In this document: piece after piece, positions 44,942-54,874 of the stretch
How the letters are laid out: each line of letters starts with the position of its first letter
Numbering within the stretch: position 1 is the first letter of the stretch
Source: Streptococcus parasanguinis
GTDB taxonomy: Bacteria; Bacillota; Bacilli; Lactobacillales; Streptococcaceae
Reading direction: 5' to 3'
Length of the DNA stretch: 64,000 nt
Assembly: GCF_018499505.1 (NCBI RefSeq)
Contig: NZ_JAHDAC010000005.1
Coordinates: 1-64,000 of the forward strand
Notes under the pieces: model-generated
Databases searched by the model: none
Told to the model about the DNA's origin: nothing
Seen by the model: only the letters and a program-made list of their open reading frames with translations
Program-made: the position numbers and the translations under genes

Positions 44942-46111
44942 ATGAAAAAAACACATTCTATGCTATTCGTCCCGGGCATCATTATGCTTGGGATTGTTTT
45001 ACGAACACCATTTACTACGCTTCCGACGGTCTTGTCTGACATCGCTGCTGGTTTGGGGGTAGATGTAAGCTCTCTGGGACTATTGACTAGCTTGCCACTT
45101 CTCACCTTTGCCATTTTCTCACCTTTTGCGATTCAATTTGCTAAAAAGTTGGGGATTGAGCGCCTCTTTTTCCTAGTTTTGATCGCGATTACGATCGGAT
45201 CTGCCATTCGGATTATCAATCTCCCCTTCCTCTATCTGGGAACCATCTTGATTGGAGCTGGTATCGCCTTTCTTAATGTGTTGCTTCCAAGCCTGATTCA
45301 GGCGAACAGACCCCGCCAACTAGGCATTCTGACCACTTTGTACATCACTTCTATGGGGATGTCCACAGCGATCGCCTCTTCTTTGGCCGTTCCGATCACC
45401 AAAGCCACTTCTTGGCAAGGTTTGGTCAACATCTTGACAGCCTTATGTGCTCTTGCTTTGGTCATCTGGATTCCTAACCTTCGCTACAACCACCATCTAA
45501 AAAAGACGGCTACTACAGAATCTAGTAGCAAGTGGTATACCAATAAATATGTCTGGGCTATCATGATTTTTGGAGGCTTGCAGTCACTGCTTTTCTACAC
45601 AAGTATGACCTGGCTTCCGACCATGGCTGTTCAAGCTGGCCTTTCAAAGGTTGAATCTGGACTACTGGCCTCCGTGTTTACCCTGATCAGTCTCCCATTC
45701 TCCTTGACGATCCCAAGTTTAACGACACGGTTATCCGATCGCAATCGACGCTTGATGCTGACGATTGTTGTCGGAGCAGGGATTCTGGGGGTAGCCATGC
45801 TCTTAATCCCGACCAGCAACTTCTTCTACTGGTTGGTATTAAATGCCCTGATTGGAAGTTCCGTTAGTTCGCTTTTCCCTTACCTCATGGTAGCTTTCTC
45901 TATGAAATCCAGCACACCTGAAAAAACAGCTCAACTTTCCGGTCTTGCCCAAACAGGAGGCTACGTCTTTGCAGCCTTTGGTCCCATCCTCTTCGGCTAC
46001 AGCAAATCTCTCTTCCACTCTTGGACACCAGCTATCCTCATGCTACTGGTCTTAACCATTATCATGGCGATTGCCCTTTATCAGGTGGAAAAAGTCGATC
46101 ATATTTTATAA
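44942..46111 (+). CDS. MFS transporter, CynX/NimT-like
   Basis: A 389-aa protein with 12 hydrophobic segments; N-terminal LFVPGIIMLGIVLRTPFTTLPTVLSDIAAGLGV is the pattern of the CynX/NimT (cyanate/nitroimidazole) subfamily. Strong GAGGAGG site. Substrate unknown. The neighbouring csRNAs lie on the same strand but end before it. Confidence 0.88.
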   Translation: MKKTHSMLFVPGIIMLGIVLRTPFTTLPTVLSDIAAGLGVDVSSLGLLTSLPLLTFAIFSPFAIQFAKKLGIERLFFLVLIAITIGSAIRIINLPFLYLGTILIGAGIAFLNVLLPSLIQANRPRQLGILTTLYITSMGMSTAIASSLAVPITKATSWQGLVNILTALCALALVIWIPNLRYNHHLKKTATTESSSKWYTNKYVWAIMIFGGLQSLLFYTSMTWLPTMAVQAGLSKVESGLLASVFTLISLPFSLTIPSLTTRLSDRNRRLMLTIVVGAGILGVAMLLIPTSNFFYWLVLNALIGSSVSSLFPYLMVAFSMKSSTPEKTAQLSGLAQTGGYVFAAFGPILFGYSKSLFHSWTPAILMLLVLTIIMAIALYQVEKVDHIL

Positions 46112-46121
46112 CCATCGTCTG

Positions 46122-46150
46122 GCTGGAAGATTGTTCTTCCGGCTTTTTTT
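46122..46150 (+). terminator. MFS gene terminator
   Basis: GCTGGAAGA-TTGT-TCTTCCGGC followed by seven T. Confidence 0.85.
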
Positions 46151-46158
46151 GTGCACAC

Positions 46159-46189
46159 AAAAAAAAGAACTAGGAGCTAGTCCTAGTTC
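46159..46189 (-). terminator. LysM gene terminator
   Basis: GAACTAGGA-CTAGC-TCCTAGTTC followed by eight T on the minus strand, 18 nt after the stop codon. Confidence 0.85.
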
Positions 46190-46206
46190 GATGTTTCTGG
46201 TTTGAA

Positions 46207-47340
46207 TTATTCGGTAAATGAGATATGCACGTGGTCATAGTGGTTTGCTGTATCTCCACCACGGTCAGGCATTTGGTTCCAAGTGTTAGCTGGTCCGTAA
46301 ATGTTGTCTACTGGCATGTAGAATTGTTGTTTCCAGATAACATATGAGATACCTGCACGGTCCATATTGTCAATAGCATATTGGGCAACTTGATCCCCGA
46401 GTTGTGAACTGGTTGGTACCATTACGTCCACTGCAAGTCCTTTACCATGATCGTCTGGATCCCCTTCACGGTAACCACCAATGTTTGTGATACCAAATTT
46501 TGCAGCGATTTCTTGACGGAAAGCTTGTGCTTGTGGTTGAAGGTGTGGATCATTTGGAATCGTATTTCCGCTCGTTGAGTTTTTTGCTACTGGTTGCACT
46601 TCTGGTGCTGCGACAGTTTCTGCTGCTGCAGATTGTGCTGCCGGAGCTTCGTCTGCAGGAGCTGGTGTTTCAGCAGGAGCTTCTGGTTGAGTTGCTGGAG
46701 CTTCAGGAGCAGAAGCTGGGGCTGTTTCTGGGTTTTGAGTTGCAACATTGGTAGCTGGAGCACCGTAGCTTGGTGTTTCTGGAACAGCTGGTTGTGCTGG
46801 CGTCTCTGTTGCTGAAAATTCAACAACCGGGGCTTCCGCTGGGGCTTCTTGAGTTTCTGCTGCTGAAGCAACTGGAACAGCTTTGTTATCTTCGTTTACT
46901 GGTTTAGACAAATCGTTGACAGCGACTGTTTGGTCATCAACTGTCACTTGGTTTGTTGTCAAGTCAGCACTTGCAACGGTTGCATCTGTCGCACCTGCTT
47001 GAGGAGTTTGGATTTCAACTGAAGTTACTTCTTTTTGATCATTTACTGTTGTTTTCAAAACAGTACCTGGGTAGATCAAATCCATGTTGCTGATGTTGTT
47101 CAAGTTTGCCAACACATGAACATCGATTCCAAGTGCTTCTGCGATCGAACTCAATGTATCACCATATTTGATGGTATAAGTTTGTTGGTTTTCACCGCTT
47201 TGTTGGATATCATGTTTGATTTCATCTACTGAGCGAGCTACCCAATCTTCAAGTGTTTCTGCAGTGGCTTTTGTAAATGGAAACACTGCAAGAGCTACTG
47301 TTGAAGCGATCAAGGCTTTCGTATTAACTTTTAATTTCAT
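46207..47340 (-). CDS. Secreted LysM protein with peptidase-like C-terminal domain
   Basis: A 377-aa protein: signal peptide 1-28 (LIASTVALAVFPFTKATA), LysM at about 54-97 (YTIKYGDTLSSIAEALGIDVHVLANLN), an Ala/Pro/Glu-rich linker (about 150-255), and a C-terminal domain with GGYREGDPDDHGKGLAVDVMVP and NHYDHVHISFTE, whose His/Asp pattern matches the LAS/M15-like DD-peptidase fold. It would bind and perhaps cut peptidoglycan outside the cell. A WalR-type box upstream fits cell wall regulation. Enzyme activity is inferred only. Confidence 0.87.
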   Translation of the reverse strand: MKLKVNTKALIASTVALAVFPFTKATAETLEDWVARSVDEIKHDIQQSGENQQTYTIKYGDTLSSIAEALGIDVHVLANLNNISNMDLIYPGTVLKTTVNDQKEVTSVEIQTPQAGATDATVASADLTTNQVTVDDQTVAVNDLSKPVNEDNKAVPVASAAETQEAPAEAPVVEFSATETPAQPAVPETPSYGAPATNVATQNPETAPASAPEAPATQPEAPAETPAPADEAPAAQSAAAETVAAPEVQPVAKNSTSGNTIPNDPHLQPQAQAFRQEIAAKFGITNIGGYREGDPDDHGKGLAVDVMVPTSSQLGDQVAQYAIDNMDRAGISYVIWKQQFYMPVDNIYGPANTWNQMPDRGGDTANHYDHVHISFTE

Positions 47341-47497
47341 CTTTTATCCTCTTTTTTCTTTGTTTTTTTGCTCAAGATTTTCTTGGACAAATGAACTACT
47401 ATACTATAGTATCACAATTTAAAAATAATAAAAGGCCTTTTTGGCTATTTAACAAAACTGTATTTTTCTTGTAACATTTCGTCTTTCTTGTCACATT

Positions 47498-47514
47498 GTT
47501 ACAAACTAGTAACA
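47498..47514 (-). promoter_or_regulatory. WalR/VicR-type box upstream of the LysM gene
   Basis: TGTTAC-TAGTT-TGTAAC on the minus strand matches the WalR consensus TGTWAH-N5-TGTWAH, about 160 bp before the ATG. A -10-like TATAGT lies nearer, around 47405. In streptococci VicRK controls cell wall hydrolases including LysM proteins. Confidence 0.6.
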
Positions 47515-47550
47515 TAAAAATAGGGTGCTGGAAGAAGAGTTCGAGGGCGC

Positions 47551-47590
47551 AAAAAAAGCCTCATCAAGGAGCGGTTCCTCGATGAGGTTC
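47551..47590 (-). terminator. Terminator of the V-ATPase operon
   Basis: CCTCATC and GATGAGG enclose a further GGAA/TTCC pairing and are followed by seven T on the minus strand. It lies 260 nt after ntpD, beyond repeat copy C. Between them (47600-47700) are two copies of ATTGAACACGCC 35 bp apart and no ORF. Confidence 0.65.
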
Positions 47591-47701
47591 TTGTATTTTT
47601 TAAGCAATTGAACACGCCTACAACTCTTTGTATCTTATGAATTGAACACGCCCTAAATGCTGGGTGAAAAACGCAAACTGTAATAGTACTAACTTCAAAG
47701 G

Positions 47702-47810
47702 CACAGTAGCTGATTGGATTTTTCTCTCGCTTTAAGAGCTCGGAAAAATCCTAATCAGCCTTGTGGGGGCAGGACAACGAAGCATTCTATACAACAGCGC
47801 TTCTGTCCTG
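47702..47810 (-). repeat. Two-stem intergenic repeat, copy C
   Basis: Minus strand: stem 1 AGGAC-A-GAAGC...GCTTC-GTT-GTCCT (47771-47809), linker GCCCCCACAAG, stem 2 GCTGATTAGG...CCAATCAGC (47709-47759), then TACTGTG. It lies in the 3' UTR of the ntp operon. Both stems use other bases than copies A and B but keep pairing. Confidence 0.78.
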
Positions 47811-47849
47811 TTCCCTATTTTCCTTTGAGTTGCTTAACGGCTTTGTATC

Positions 47850-48473
47850 TTATTTTACCTTCATGATTCTGACGAGGTTGGCGCGTTCGGCTTCTTCGAG
47901 TTTCATTTCGATATAGTAGACGGTCTCTTTGAGGTCTGGGATAGTCGCATACTCGAGTCCGTTCACTCGACGACGGGTTTTCTCGATTTCATCTGCCATG
48001 AGTTGGCAGCTTTTTTCGATTTCCGCTAACTTGAGCAAATCTGGGAGTAGATCCCCCATTTCCTGGATCGTGCTATCCATTTGACTGTTGGAGGCGAGGT
48101 AGCTATAAACCACGTCCCCTTCATCATCTCCGTATGGATTATCGATACGGGCATGGAGCTTGGGCACGCGCACACTCATGACATTTTCTTCTTCGATATG
48201 GAGCATCACTTCTCGAGTGGGAACGGCGAAGATTTCTTCCACCATGAGGTCGCTCTCTAGGGACTTGGCCATCACGAAATCTTGCATATTGCCCACCAGC
48301 GCCGCCTCCACCTTTTGGCGCAGACGATTATTCTCTCGCACAGCTTCAATAAAACGGCGCATGAGTTCATCCCGCTTATCCTTGAGCAACTTGTGCCCCC
48401 GGGTTGCTGTCTTGAGGCGCTCTTTGAGAATATTAAGCTCCATCCGAGTTGGTTTTACATTTAATCGTGCCAT
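47850..48473 (-). CDS. ntpD: V-type ATPase subunit D
   Basis: A 207-aa protein, mostly two long helices at the ends ([31 protein letters not shown] and [39 protein letters not shown]), the coiled-coil central rotor of V1. Last ntp gene, 3 nt after ntpB. Confidence 0.95.
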   Translation of the reverse strand: MARLNVKPTRMELNILKERLKTATRGHKLLKDKRDELMRRFIEAVRENNRLRQKVEAALVGNMQDFVMAKSLESDLMVEEIFAVPTREVMLHIEEENVMSVRVPKLHARIDNPYGDDEGDVVYSYLASNSQMDSTIQEMGDLLPDLLKLAEIEKSCQLMADEIEKTRRRVNGLEYATIPDLKETVYYIEMKLEEAERANLVRIMKVK

Positions 48474-48476
48474 AGG

Positions 48477-49862
48477 CTAATCCTCTTTGTTTGGCAGATA
48501 CTTGTCAATCATCTCATCCTTGATCCGTTTAAGCTCTGTTCGTGGAAGGATGGATAAGAGTTCCCAACCGAGATCCAAACTTTCCTCAATCGTCCGATTG
48601 GTAGTGAAACCTTGGTTGATGTATTCCTGCTCAAAGCGGTCCGTAAATTTAACATAGAGCTTGTCGGTATCTGACAAGGCAGACTCCCCAAGCACTACAG
48701 CCAGTTCTTTGGCTTGTTTTCCTTGGGCATAAGCCGCAAAGAGCTGGTTCATGGTCGCCGCATGGTCTTCCCGAGTCTTGCCTTCACCAGAACCCTTGTC
48801 CTTCAAACGAGAAAGGGATGGAAGAACATTGATCGGTGGGCGGTAACCACTATTGTAGAGATCGCGAGACAGAATAATCTGACCTTCTGTGATATAACCT
48901 GTCAAGTCTGGGATAGGGTGGGTGATGTCATCTTCTGGCATGGAGAGGATTGGAATCTGGGTCACAGATCCTTTCTTTCCAACCAAGCGTCCTGCACGTT
49001 CGTAGAGGGTTGAGAGGTTGGTATAAAGGTAACCTGGATAGCCCCGACGTCCTGGAACCTCCCGGCGGGCAGCGGATACTTCCCGAAGGGCTTCACAGTA
49101 GTTGGTCATGTCGGTCATGATAACCAAGACGTGCATGTCTTTTTCATAGGCCAAATATTCGGCGGCTGTCAAGGCGATCCGAGGAGTCGCAATCCGCTCA
49201 ATAGCTGGGTCGTTAGCTAGGTTGATGAAGAGGACAGAGCGGTCAATGGCACCTGTTTCCCGAAGGTCGTTCATAAAGAACTCGGCTTCTTCAAAGGTAA
49301 TTCCCATAGCTGCAAAGACCACGGCGAAGTTTTCTTCAGAATTAAGAACCGTCGCTTGACGAGCAATCTGAGCTGCCAACTCCTTGTGAGGAAGACCAGA
49401 ACCTGAGAATACTGGGAGTTTTTGGCCCCGAACCAAGGTATTCAAATGGTCAATGGCTGAGATCCCTGTCTGGATAAATTCATCTGGATAGTCCCGCGAA
49501 ACAGGATTGATGGCTTGTCCATCAATGTCCAAGTACTTCTCTGGGATAATCTCTGGACCGCCATCGATGGGTTTGCCCATCCCGTTAAAGATGCGTCCGA
49601 CCATGTCTTCAGACACAGGAAGTTCTAGGGGACGTCCGGTAAAGCGGACTTTAGCTTTTTCCAAATTGATCCCGCTAGATCCTTCAAAGAGCTGGACCAT
49701 GGCCTTGTCTTCTTGGACTTCGAGGACTTGTCCCTGACGGGTCGTTCCATCATGGAGCTTGATTTCTACCAGTTCATTGTAGTGAACCCCTTCGACCTGA
49801 TCGACAATCATCAAGGGGCCAACAACTTCGCTGACAGTACGGTATTCTTTAATCACGCTCAT
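48477..49862 (-). CDS. ntpB: V-type ATPase subunit B
   Basis: A 461-aa non-catalytic regulatory subunit of the A3B3 hexamer. It has [17 protein letters not shown] in place of a full P-loop and [48 protein letters not shown]. Overlaps ntpA by 14 nt. Confidence 0.96.
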   Translation of the reverse strand: MSVIKEYRTVSEVVGPLMIVDQVEGVHYNELVEIKLHDGTTRQGQVLEVQEDKAMVQLFEGSSGINLEKAKVRFTGRPLELPVSEDMVGRIFNGMGKPIDGGPEIIPEKYLDIDGQAINPVSRDYPDEFIQTGISAIDHLNTLVRGQKLPVFSGSGLPHKELAAQIARQATVLNSEENFAVVFAAMGITFEEAEFFMNDLRETGAIDRSVLFINLANDPAIERIATPRIALTAAEYLAYEKDMHVLVIMTDMTNYCEALREVSAARREVPGRRGYPGYLYTNLSTLYERAGRLVGKKGSVTQIPILSMPEDDITHPIPDLTGYITEGQIILSRDLYNSGYRPPINVLPSLSRLKDKGSGEGKTREDHAATMNQLFAAYAQGKQAKELAVVLGESALSDTDKLYVKFTDRFEQEYINQGFTTNRTIEESLDLGWELLSILPRTELKRIKDEMIDKYLPNKED

Positions 49863-51639
49863 TGTCTACTTCTCCTTTTGCGACGATTTGGTGTAGGGTT
49901 TCTACGATTTCTTCTTTCAGGGCTTGAATGGTTGCCAACTGATCCTCATGGATGAACTTGCTCCGGGCAATGCGGTCTCGAAGAGCCACGGTTCCTTCCA
50001 TGATTTCTGTGAAGTAAGCCCCTAATTCCAACGCTTTTTGACTTTCTTGGTCAAAGGTTAAAATGTTGGTCAACAAGGCCACCTGCTTGCTGAAAGAGGT
50101 ATAGGTATCGACCTCATCAAAGGCGTTTTGTTGCAGGTAGTCTTCACGGATCATCTTAGCCGCATTCATGGTCAAGCGGTCTTTTTCAGACAAGGAATCT
50201 AGACCAACCAAGCGAACGATTTCTTGCAATTCACTTTCTTTTTGAAGCAAATTCATAGCGCGGGTCACTTTTTCAGACCAACTGATTTGTTCATGCAGAT
50301 CGATATAGCGACCGACTTCATCTTGGTAAAGCGAATAAGAACTCAACCAGTTGATGGCTGGGAAGTGGCGGCGTTGCGCCAACTGAGCATCTAAGCCCCA
50401 GAAGACCTTAACAATCCGCAAGGTATTTTGCGTTACCGGTTCTGAAATATCTCCACCCGGAGGGGAAACGGCACCGATAGCGGTAATCGAACCTTCACGC
50501 GCAGTGGTTCCGAGTGTCTTGACCCGACCTGCACGCTCGTAATATTCGGCGATCCGGCTACCAAGGTAGGCTGGGTAGCCTTCATCCCCTGGCATTTCTT
50601 CTAGACGACCAGACATTTCACGGAGAGCTTCTGCCCAACGCGAAGTAGAGTCCGCCATGATAGCAACGGAATAGCCCATATCACGGAAGTATTCGGCAAT
50701 AGTAATCCCTGTGTAGATGGAAGCTTCCCGCGCCGCTACCGGCATGTTCGAAGTGTTGGCGATCAGAACGGTCCGTTGCATAATGGATTGACCGGTCGTT
50801 GGATCGATCAATTCTGGAAATTCATTCAGAACGTCCGTCATTTCATTTCCGCGTTCCCCACAACCAACGTAAATTACGATGTCTACATTGGCAAACTTAG
50901 CCACCTGGTGTTGCACAACTGTTTTCCCAGCTCCGAAAGGACCAGGAACAGCTGCAGCTCCACCTTTTGTCACAGGGAAGAAGGTATCGATGACCCGTTG
51001 ACCGGTAACCAAAGGCTCTACTGGAATCAGTTTTTGTGCAAAGGGACGGCCTCGACGGACCGGCCATTTTTGCATCAAAGTACCAGTAAAGAGACTGCCA
51101 TCTGCCTGCTCGATCTCATAGACCGGCTCTTCTACTGTGTAAGAACCTGCTGCGATCTTGGTCACACGTCCACTGACTCCAAACGGCACCATGATGCGGT
51201 GTTCCACCATATTGGTCTCTTGAACAGTACCGACGATGTCTCCTGCAACCACCTCTGTCCCTTCAGTCACGCTTGGTTCGAAGGCCCATTTGGTGTCCCG
51301 ATCTAGATTTGGAACTTGCACCCCACGAACTAAAAAATCACTGGCAGTCACTTCTTGGAAGCGTTCCAAGGGGCGTTGGATCCCGTCAAACATCTGAGAG
51401 ATCAAGCCTGGTCCCAATTCAACAGAAAGGGGGGCTCCGGTTGTGACCACTGGTTCTCCTGGACCGACTCCAGACGTTTCTTCATATACTTGGATAGAGG
51501 CTTCGTCACGTCGCATCTCAATAATTTCGCCAATCAAACCAAGATCGCCGACCCGGCAAATGTCTTGGATATTGGCCTCCTGCATCCCTGATGCAACCAC
51601 CAAGGGACCGGAAACTTTGATAATTTTTCCTTGAGTCAT
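49849..51639 (-). CDS. ntpA: V-type ATPase catalytic subunit A
   Basis: A 596-aa catalytic subunit with the P-loop [13 protein letters not shown] at about 233, the non-homologous insert ([23 protein letters not shown]) typical of V/A-type A subunits, and [37 protein letters not shown] precedes the ATG. Confidence 0.97.
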   Translation of the reverse strand: MTQGKIIKVSGPLVVASGMQEANIQDICRVGDLGLIGEIIEMRRDEASIQVYEETSGVGPGEPVVTTGAPLSVELGPGLISQMFDGIQRPLERFQEVTASDFLVRGVQVPNLDRDTKWAFEPSVTEGTEVVAGDIVGTVQETNMVEHRIMVPFGVSGRVTKIAAGSYTVEEPVYEIEQADGSLFTGTLMQKWPVRRGRPFAQKLIPVEPLVTGQRVIDTFFPVTKGGAAAVPGPFGAGKTVVQHQVAKFANVDIVIYVGCGERGNEMTDVLNEFPELIDPTTGQSIMQRTVLIANTSNMPVAAREASIYTGITIAEYFRDMGYSVAIMADSTSRWAEALREMSGRLEEMPGDEGYPAYLGSRIAEYYERAGRVKTLGTTAREGSITAIGAVSPPGGDISEPVTQNTLRIVKVFWGLDAQLAQRRHFPAINWLSSYSLYQDEVGRYIDLHEQISWSEKVTRAMNLLQKESELQEIVRLVGLDSLSEKDRLTMNAAKMIREDYLQQNAFDEVDTYTSFSKQVALLTNILTFDQESQKALELGAYFTEIMEGTVALRDRIARSKFIHEDQLATIQALKEEIVETLHQIVAKGEVDNERD

Positions 51640-51672
51640 GTATTCCTCCTGGGAATCCTTTGTTTCTTTGTT

Positions 51673-52377
51673 TTACTTTTGCGCTATCTCTCTTAGAGCT
51701 TGTTTTTGTTGGCCATTGGCATCGAAATTGCTTGGATCCAACCAGGCTTCGAAGCGCTGTTTGATAGCTGGCCATTCTTGGTCAATGATGGACAACCAGT
51801 CTGTATCACGGGTCCGACCTTTATAAACAACAGCCTGACGGAAACAGCCTTCATAGGTGAAGCCTAAGCGCTCAGCTGCTTTGCGAGAAGCTTGGTTTAA
51901 GGCATCGCATTTCCACTCATAGCGGCGGTAGCCTAAATCTTCAAACACGTAGCGTGCTAACAGATACTGGGCTTCCGTAGCCATGCGTGTTTTTTGGAGC
52001 GCTGGTGAGTAGGTCACTGCTCCGACTTCGATCACCCGGTTGGCTTGATCGATCCGCATGAGAGAGAAAGTCCCCAAAGCCTTGCCTGAATCTTTGTCTA
52101 CAATCGCATAGTAAAAGCGACCTTGGGCTGTCATGAGATCATCTAATAAGCGGTCCCACTCCTTTTCATTGTGGGCAGGACCTTTGAACAGAAAGGTCCA
52201 CATCGCTGCGGGAGAGTCCGGCCCGTAGACCTGATAAAGATCTGCTCCATGTTTTTCTTTTGAGAGGCGCTCGATCACGGTATAGCGACCTTCGATCCGC
52301 TCAATAGCTGGCAGACGCCCCGGTGTAAACTCTGGCAGTGCATCGCCAATCGCTTGGCCAAATTCATTTGTTCTCAT
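51673..52377 (-). CDS. GNAT acetyltransferase (RimJ/RimL-like) inside the ntp operon
   Basis: A 234-aa GNAT protein: GKALGTFSLMRIDQANRVIEVGAVTYSPALQKTRMATEAQYLLARYVFEDLGYRRYEWKCDALNQASRKAAERLGFTYEGCFRQ matches the RimJ/RimL type, which acetylates N-terminal amines or small molecules. Its ATG overlaps the ntpF stop (ATGA) and it ends 33 nt before ntpA, so it is a full operon member. Its substrate, and any link to the ATPase, are unknown. Confidence 0.85.
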   Translation of the reverse strand: MRTNEFGQAIGDALPEFTPGRLPAIERIEGRYTVIERLSKEKHGADLYQVYGPDSPAAMWTFLFKGPAHNEKEWDRLLDDLMTAQGRFYYAIVDKDSGKALGTFSLMRIDQANRVIEVGAVTYSPALQKTRMATEAQYLLARYVFEDLGYRRYEWKCDALNQASRKAAERLGFTYEGCFRQAVVYKGRTRDTDWLSIIDQEWPAIKQRFEAWLDPSNFDANGQQKQALREIAQK

Positions 52378-52694
52378 AAAATATCCTGTCCTACTGCTTT
52401 TTCGACATTATCACGAATCCGCTGTTGGCCGAGTCCTGTAGCCCCTCTATGGGTCGGGATAAGGATCAGAGCCGGTGTCAGCTGCTGGTCGTAAAAAGCC
52501 ACTGTATCTGGAATGGCCTGAGCAATATCCTCTGTCAGGTAGATAATCCCAAAGTTTTCCCGACTGAGTTTTCGCAAGGTATTGATCGCTTCTTGTGGCT
52601 CCGTGACCGGATAGGTTTGAAAGCCAATCAGGCGAAAAGGAAGGATGGCGTCCCGATTGCCCACAACTGCGATCTTATAGGTCTGTTTGTCCAT
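52374..52694 (-). CDS. ntpG: V-type ATPase subunit F
   Basis: A 106-aa protein (YKIAVVGNRDAILPFRLIGFQTYPV, FGIIYLTEDIAQAIPDTV) with the Rossmann-like fold of V-ATPase subunit F, called NtpG in Enterococcus. It joins subunit D in the central stalk. It overlaps ntpC by 20 nt. Confidence 0.92.
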   Translation of the reverse strand: MDKQTYKIAVVGNRDAILPFRLIGFQTYPVTEPQEAINTLRKLSRENFGIIYLTEDIAQAIPDTVAFYDQQLTPALILIPTHRGATGLGQQRIRDNVEKAVGQDIL

Positions 52695-53694
52695 AAATCG
52701 GTCTCATCCTTTCTTTGATTTCTGCTAGCGGAAAACCATTGTCCAAACCAGAGAGGACCAAACGAAGGTTGGTCACCTCTAACTCTTTTCCGTAAAGATA
52801 ACGAACAAGAGGGAGTGGTCCATCGACTTCAAAACGGCCAGCGTCTAGAAGACTGAATTTCACCAAACTCTCTAAATACTCCAACTCTACGGTCTTTAGT
52901 TGACCGGTGCGCATCTTTTCTTCATAAGTCTCTAAGGCGAGATCGTAGTCTAGCGGATTAACTTGATAAAACCAGGTCAACCACTGACCGGATTCTAGCA
53001 GGTCGATCACCTGATGGGCACTGAGGCTCCCTTCATCTGAGAGTAATTGGTGCATAAAACTATGCGGTTTTTGCTGATCCAAGGCCCGCTTGACCGTAAT
53101 CGCATTGTAAAAGTCAATGGTCACGTCCACCAACTGCTTCAGAATCGGATGATCTAGGCTGTCCCCTAAGTATCTCAGGTGTTTAAAATAAGCTAAGTCC
53201 ATCCCAATTTCGAGAACTCGCAAGTCCTGATAGTCTTGGAATTCTTGCCAGGTCGCAGCCACTTCTTCCGCCATAAAGGCCGGACAATGTTCTGCAGAAA
53301 AGGTCGCCACCAAATGCTCGAGCACATCGAGAGAATAAGGACCGATAGGGATCAATAAGTGCCCTAACTTGCGCTCTGTCGCCTTGTGTTTTAGATAAAC
53401 CTTGAGATTATGATAGGTGTATTTCAAGGTAAACAGGCTAACCAAGTCTGACTGAGGGCTTACCTCAAAAGCCCATTGGTATTCTGCCAACAAGGCTGCC
53501 ATCAGGCGGGCTTCAAGGGCTGATAAATCCTTGATCTCCTGGCTATCTAGAGCATAGGACGTTCCTTGCAACAAGCCTTCTCGGCCCTCGCTTGAGGGAC
53601 TTGCAAGCAACTGCTCGAACTGACTGGGACTGACAAAACTAGCCTCACGTACGCTGATTCCTGTATTGACTTGAGAATAGGTCCGTTCGCTCAT
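52675..53694 (-). CDS. ntpC: V-type ATPase subunit C
   Basis: A 339-aa, largely helical subunit C/d that caps the K ring and links it to the central stalk; DLVSLFTLKYTYHNLKVYLKHKA is a typical segment. 9 nt after ntpE. Confidence 0.93.
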   Translation of the reverse strand: MSERTYSQVNTGISVREASFVSPSQFEQLLASPSSEGREGLLQGTSYALDSQEIKDLSALEARLMAALLAEYQWAFEVSPQSDLVSLFTLKYTYHNLKVYLKHKATERKLGHLLIPIGPYSLDVLEHLVATFSAEHCPAFMAEEVAATWQEFQDYQDLRVLEIGMDLAYFKHLRYLGDSLDHPILKQLVDVTIDFYNAITVKRALDQQKPHSFMHQLLSDEGSLSAHQVIDLLESGQWLTWFYQVNPLDYDLALETYEEKMRTGQLKTVELEYLESLVKFSLLDAGRFEVDGPLPLVRYLYGKELEVTNLRLVLSGLDNGFPLAEIKERMRPIYGQTDL

Positions 53695-53703
53695 TGCAAC
53701 CTC

Positions 53704-54294
53704 CTAGTTCTCTTCATCTGTGAAAATGCTGGCTGCCATCTGGTAGCTTTCTTGCTCCCAAATGGAATCCACCAAATCACGGTAGAGATAGTTGTCATCA
53801 ATCTTCCCAACTGACAAGACAAAGCCTGCTTGAGCTGGGATCGTTGCATCTGCAACTGTCACATTTTGATGCGTCTGCTTCAATCTCTCGAGAGCTGCTG
53901 AATCAAATTTAGCAGCACTCACCGCCCCGAAGGTCAGAGCCACAACTTGTCCCTGATAGCGATCTAAGACCGCATCTACAAACTGCATTTCCTTTTCAAG
54001 GGGCCAAGCCACCATCGCTTCATAAGCATCTGCAAAGAGATCCTTTAAGACTCGTTGCTTGGTGACAAGGGTTGATTGGCGTTTTTTATTTTCGATTTGT
54101 TGGGTTTCACGTTGCAATTGACGTTGAATCCGCTTGAGCTGCTCGGAGCGTTGATTGAGTTTGTCTTGAATCAAACGCTCTTCTTGCGCAGTCTCTTCTT
54201 TTAGGATGGTTTCCTTGGCCTCTTCTATGAGTTTACGCCCTTTTTCGTGGGCTTGGGCCAAGATCGAATCCTTTAATTGGGTTTGTTCATCCAT
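53704..54294 (-). CDS. ntpE: V-type ATPase subunit E
   Basis: A 196-aa peripheral stalk subunit: an N-terminal coiled coil rich in Glu/Gln/Arg (about 1-90) and a C-terminal globular domain. It pairs with the G-like subunit at 56826. Confidence 0.92.
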   Translation of the reverse strand: MDEQTQLKDSILAQAHEKGRKLIEEAKETILKEETAQEERLIQDKLNQRSEQLKRIQRQLQRETQQIENKKRQSTLVTKQRVLKDLFADAYEAMVAWPLEKEMQFVDAVLDRYQGQVVALTFGAVSAAKFDSAALERLKQTHQNVTVADATIPAQAGFVLSVGKIDDNYLYRDLVDSIWEQESYQMAASIFTDEEN

Positions 54295-54364
54295 ATCGTT
54301 TTTTCTCCTATTGCATGCGTCTTGTGTTTTTCGCCTCGAAAGGCGAATCCATCAAAGCTAGCTC

Positions 54365-54874
<510 letters not shown>

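Noticed and set aside
46587..46871. Gln/Leu-rich 94-aa ORF in the LysM gene linker
   Set aside because: Frame-shifted reading of the Ala/Pro/Glu-rich linker; low-complexity artefact.
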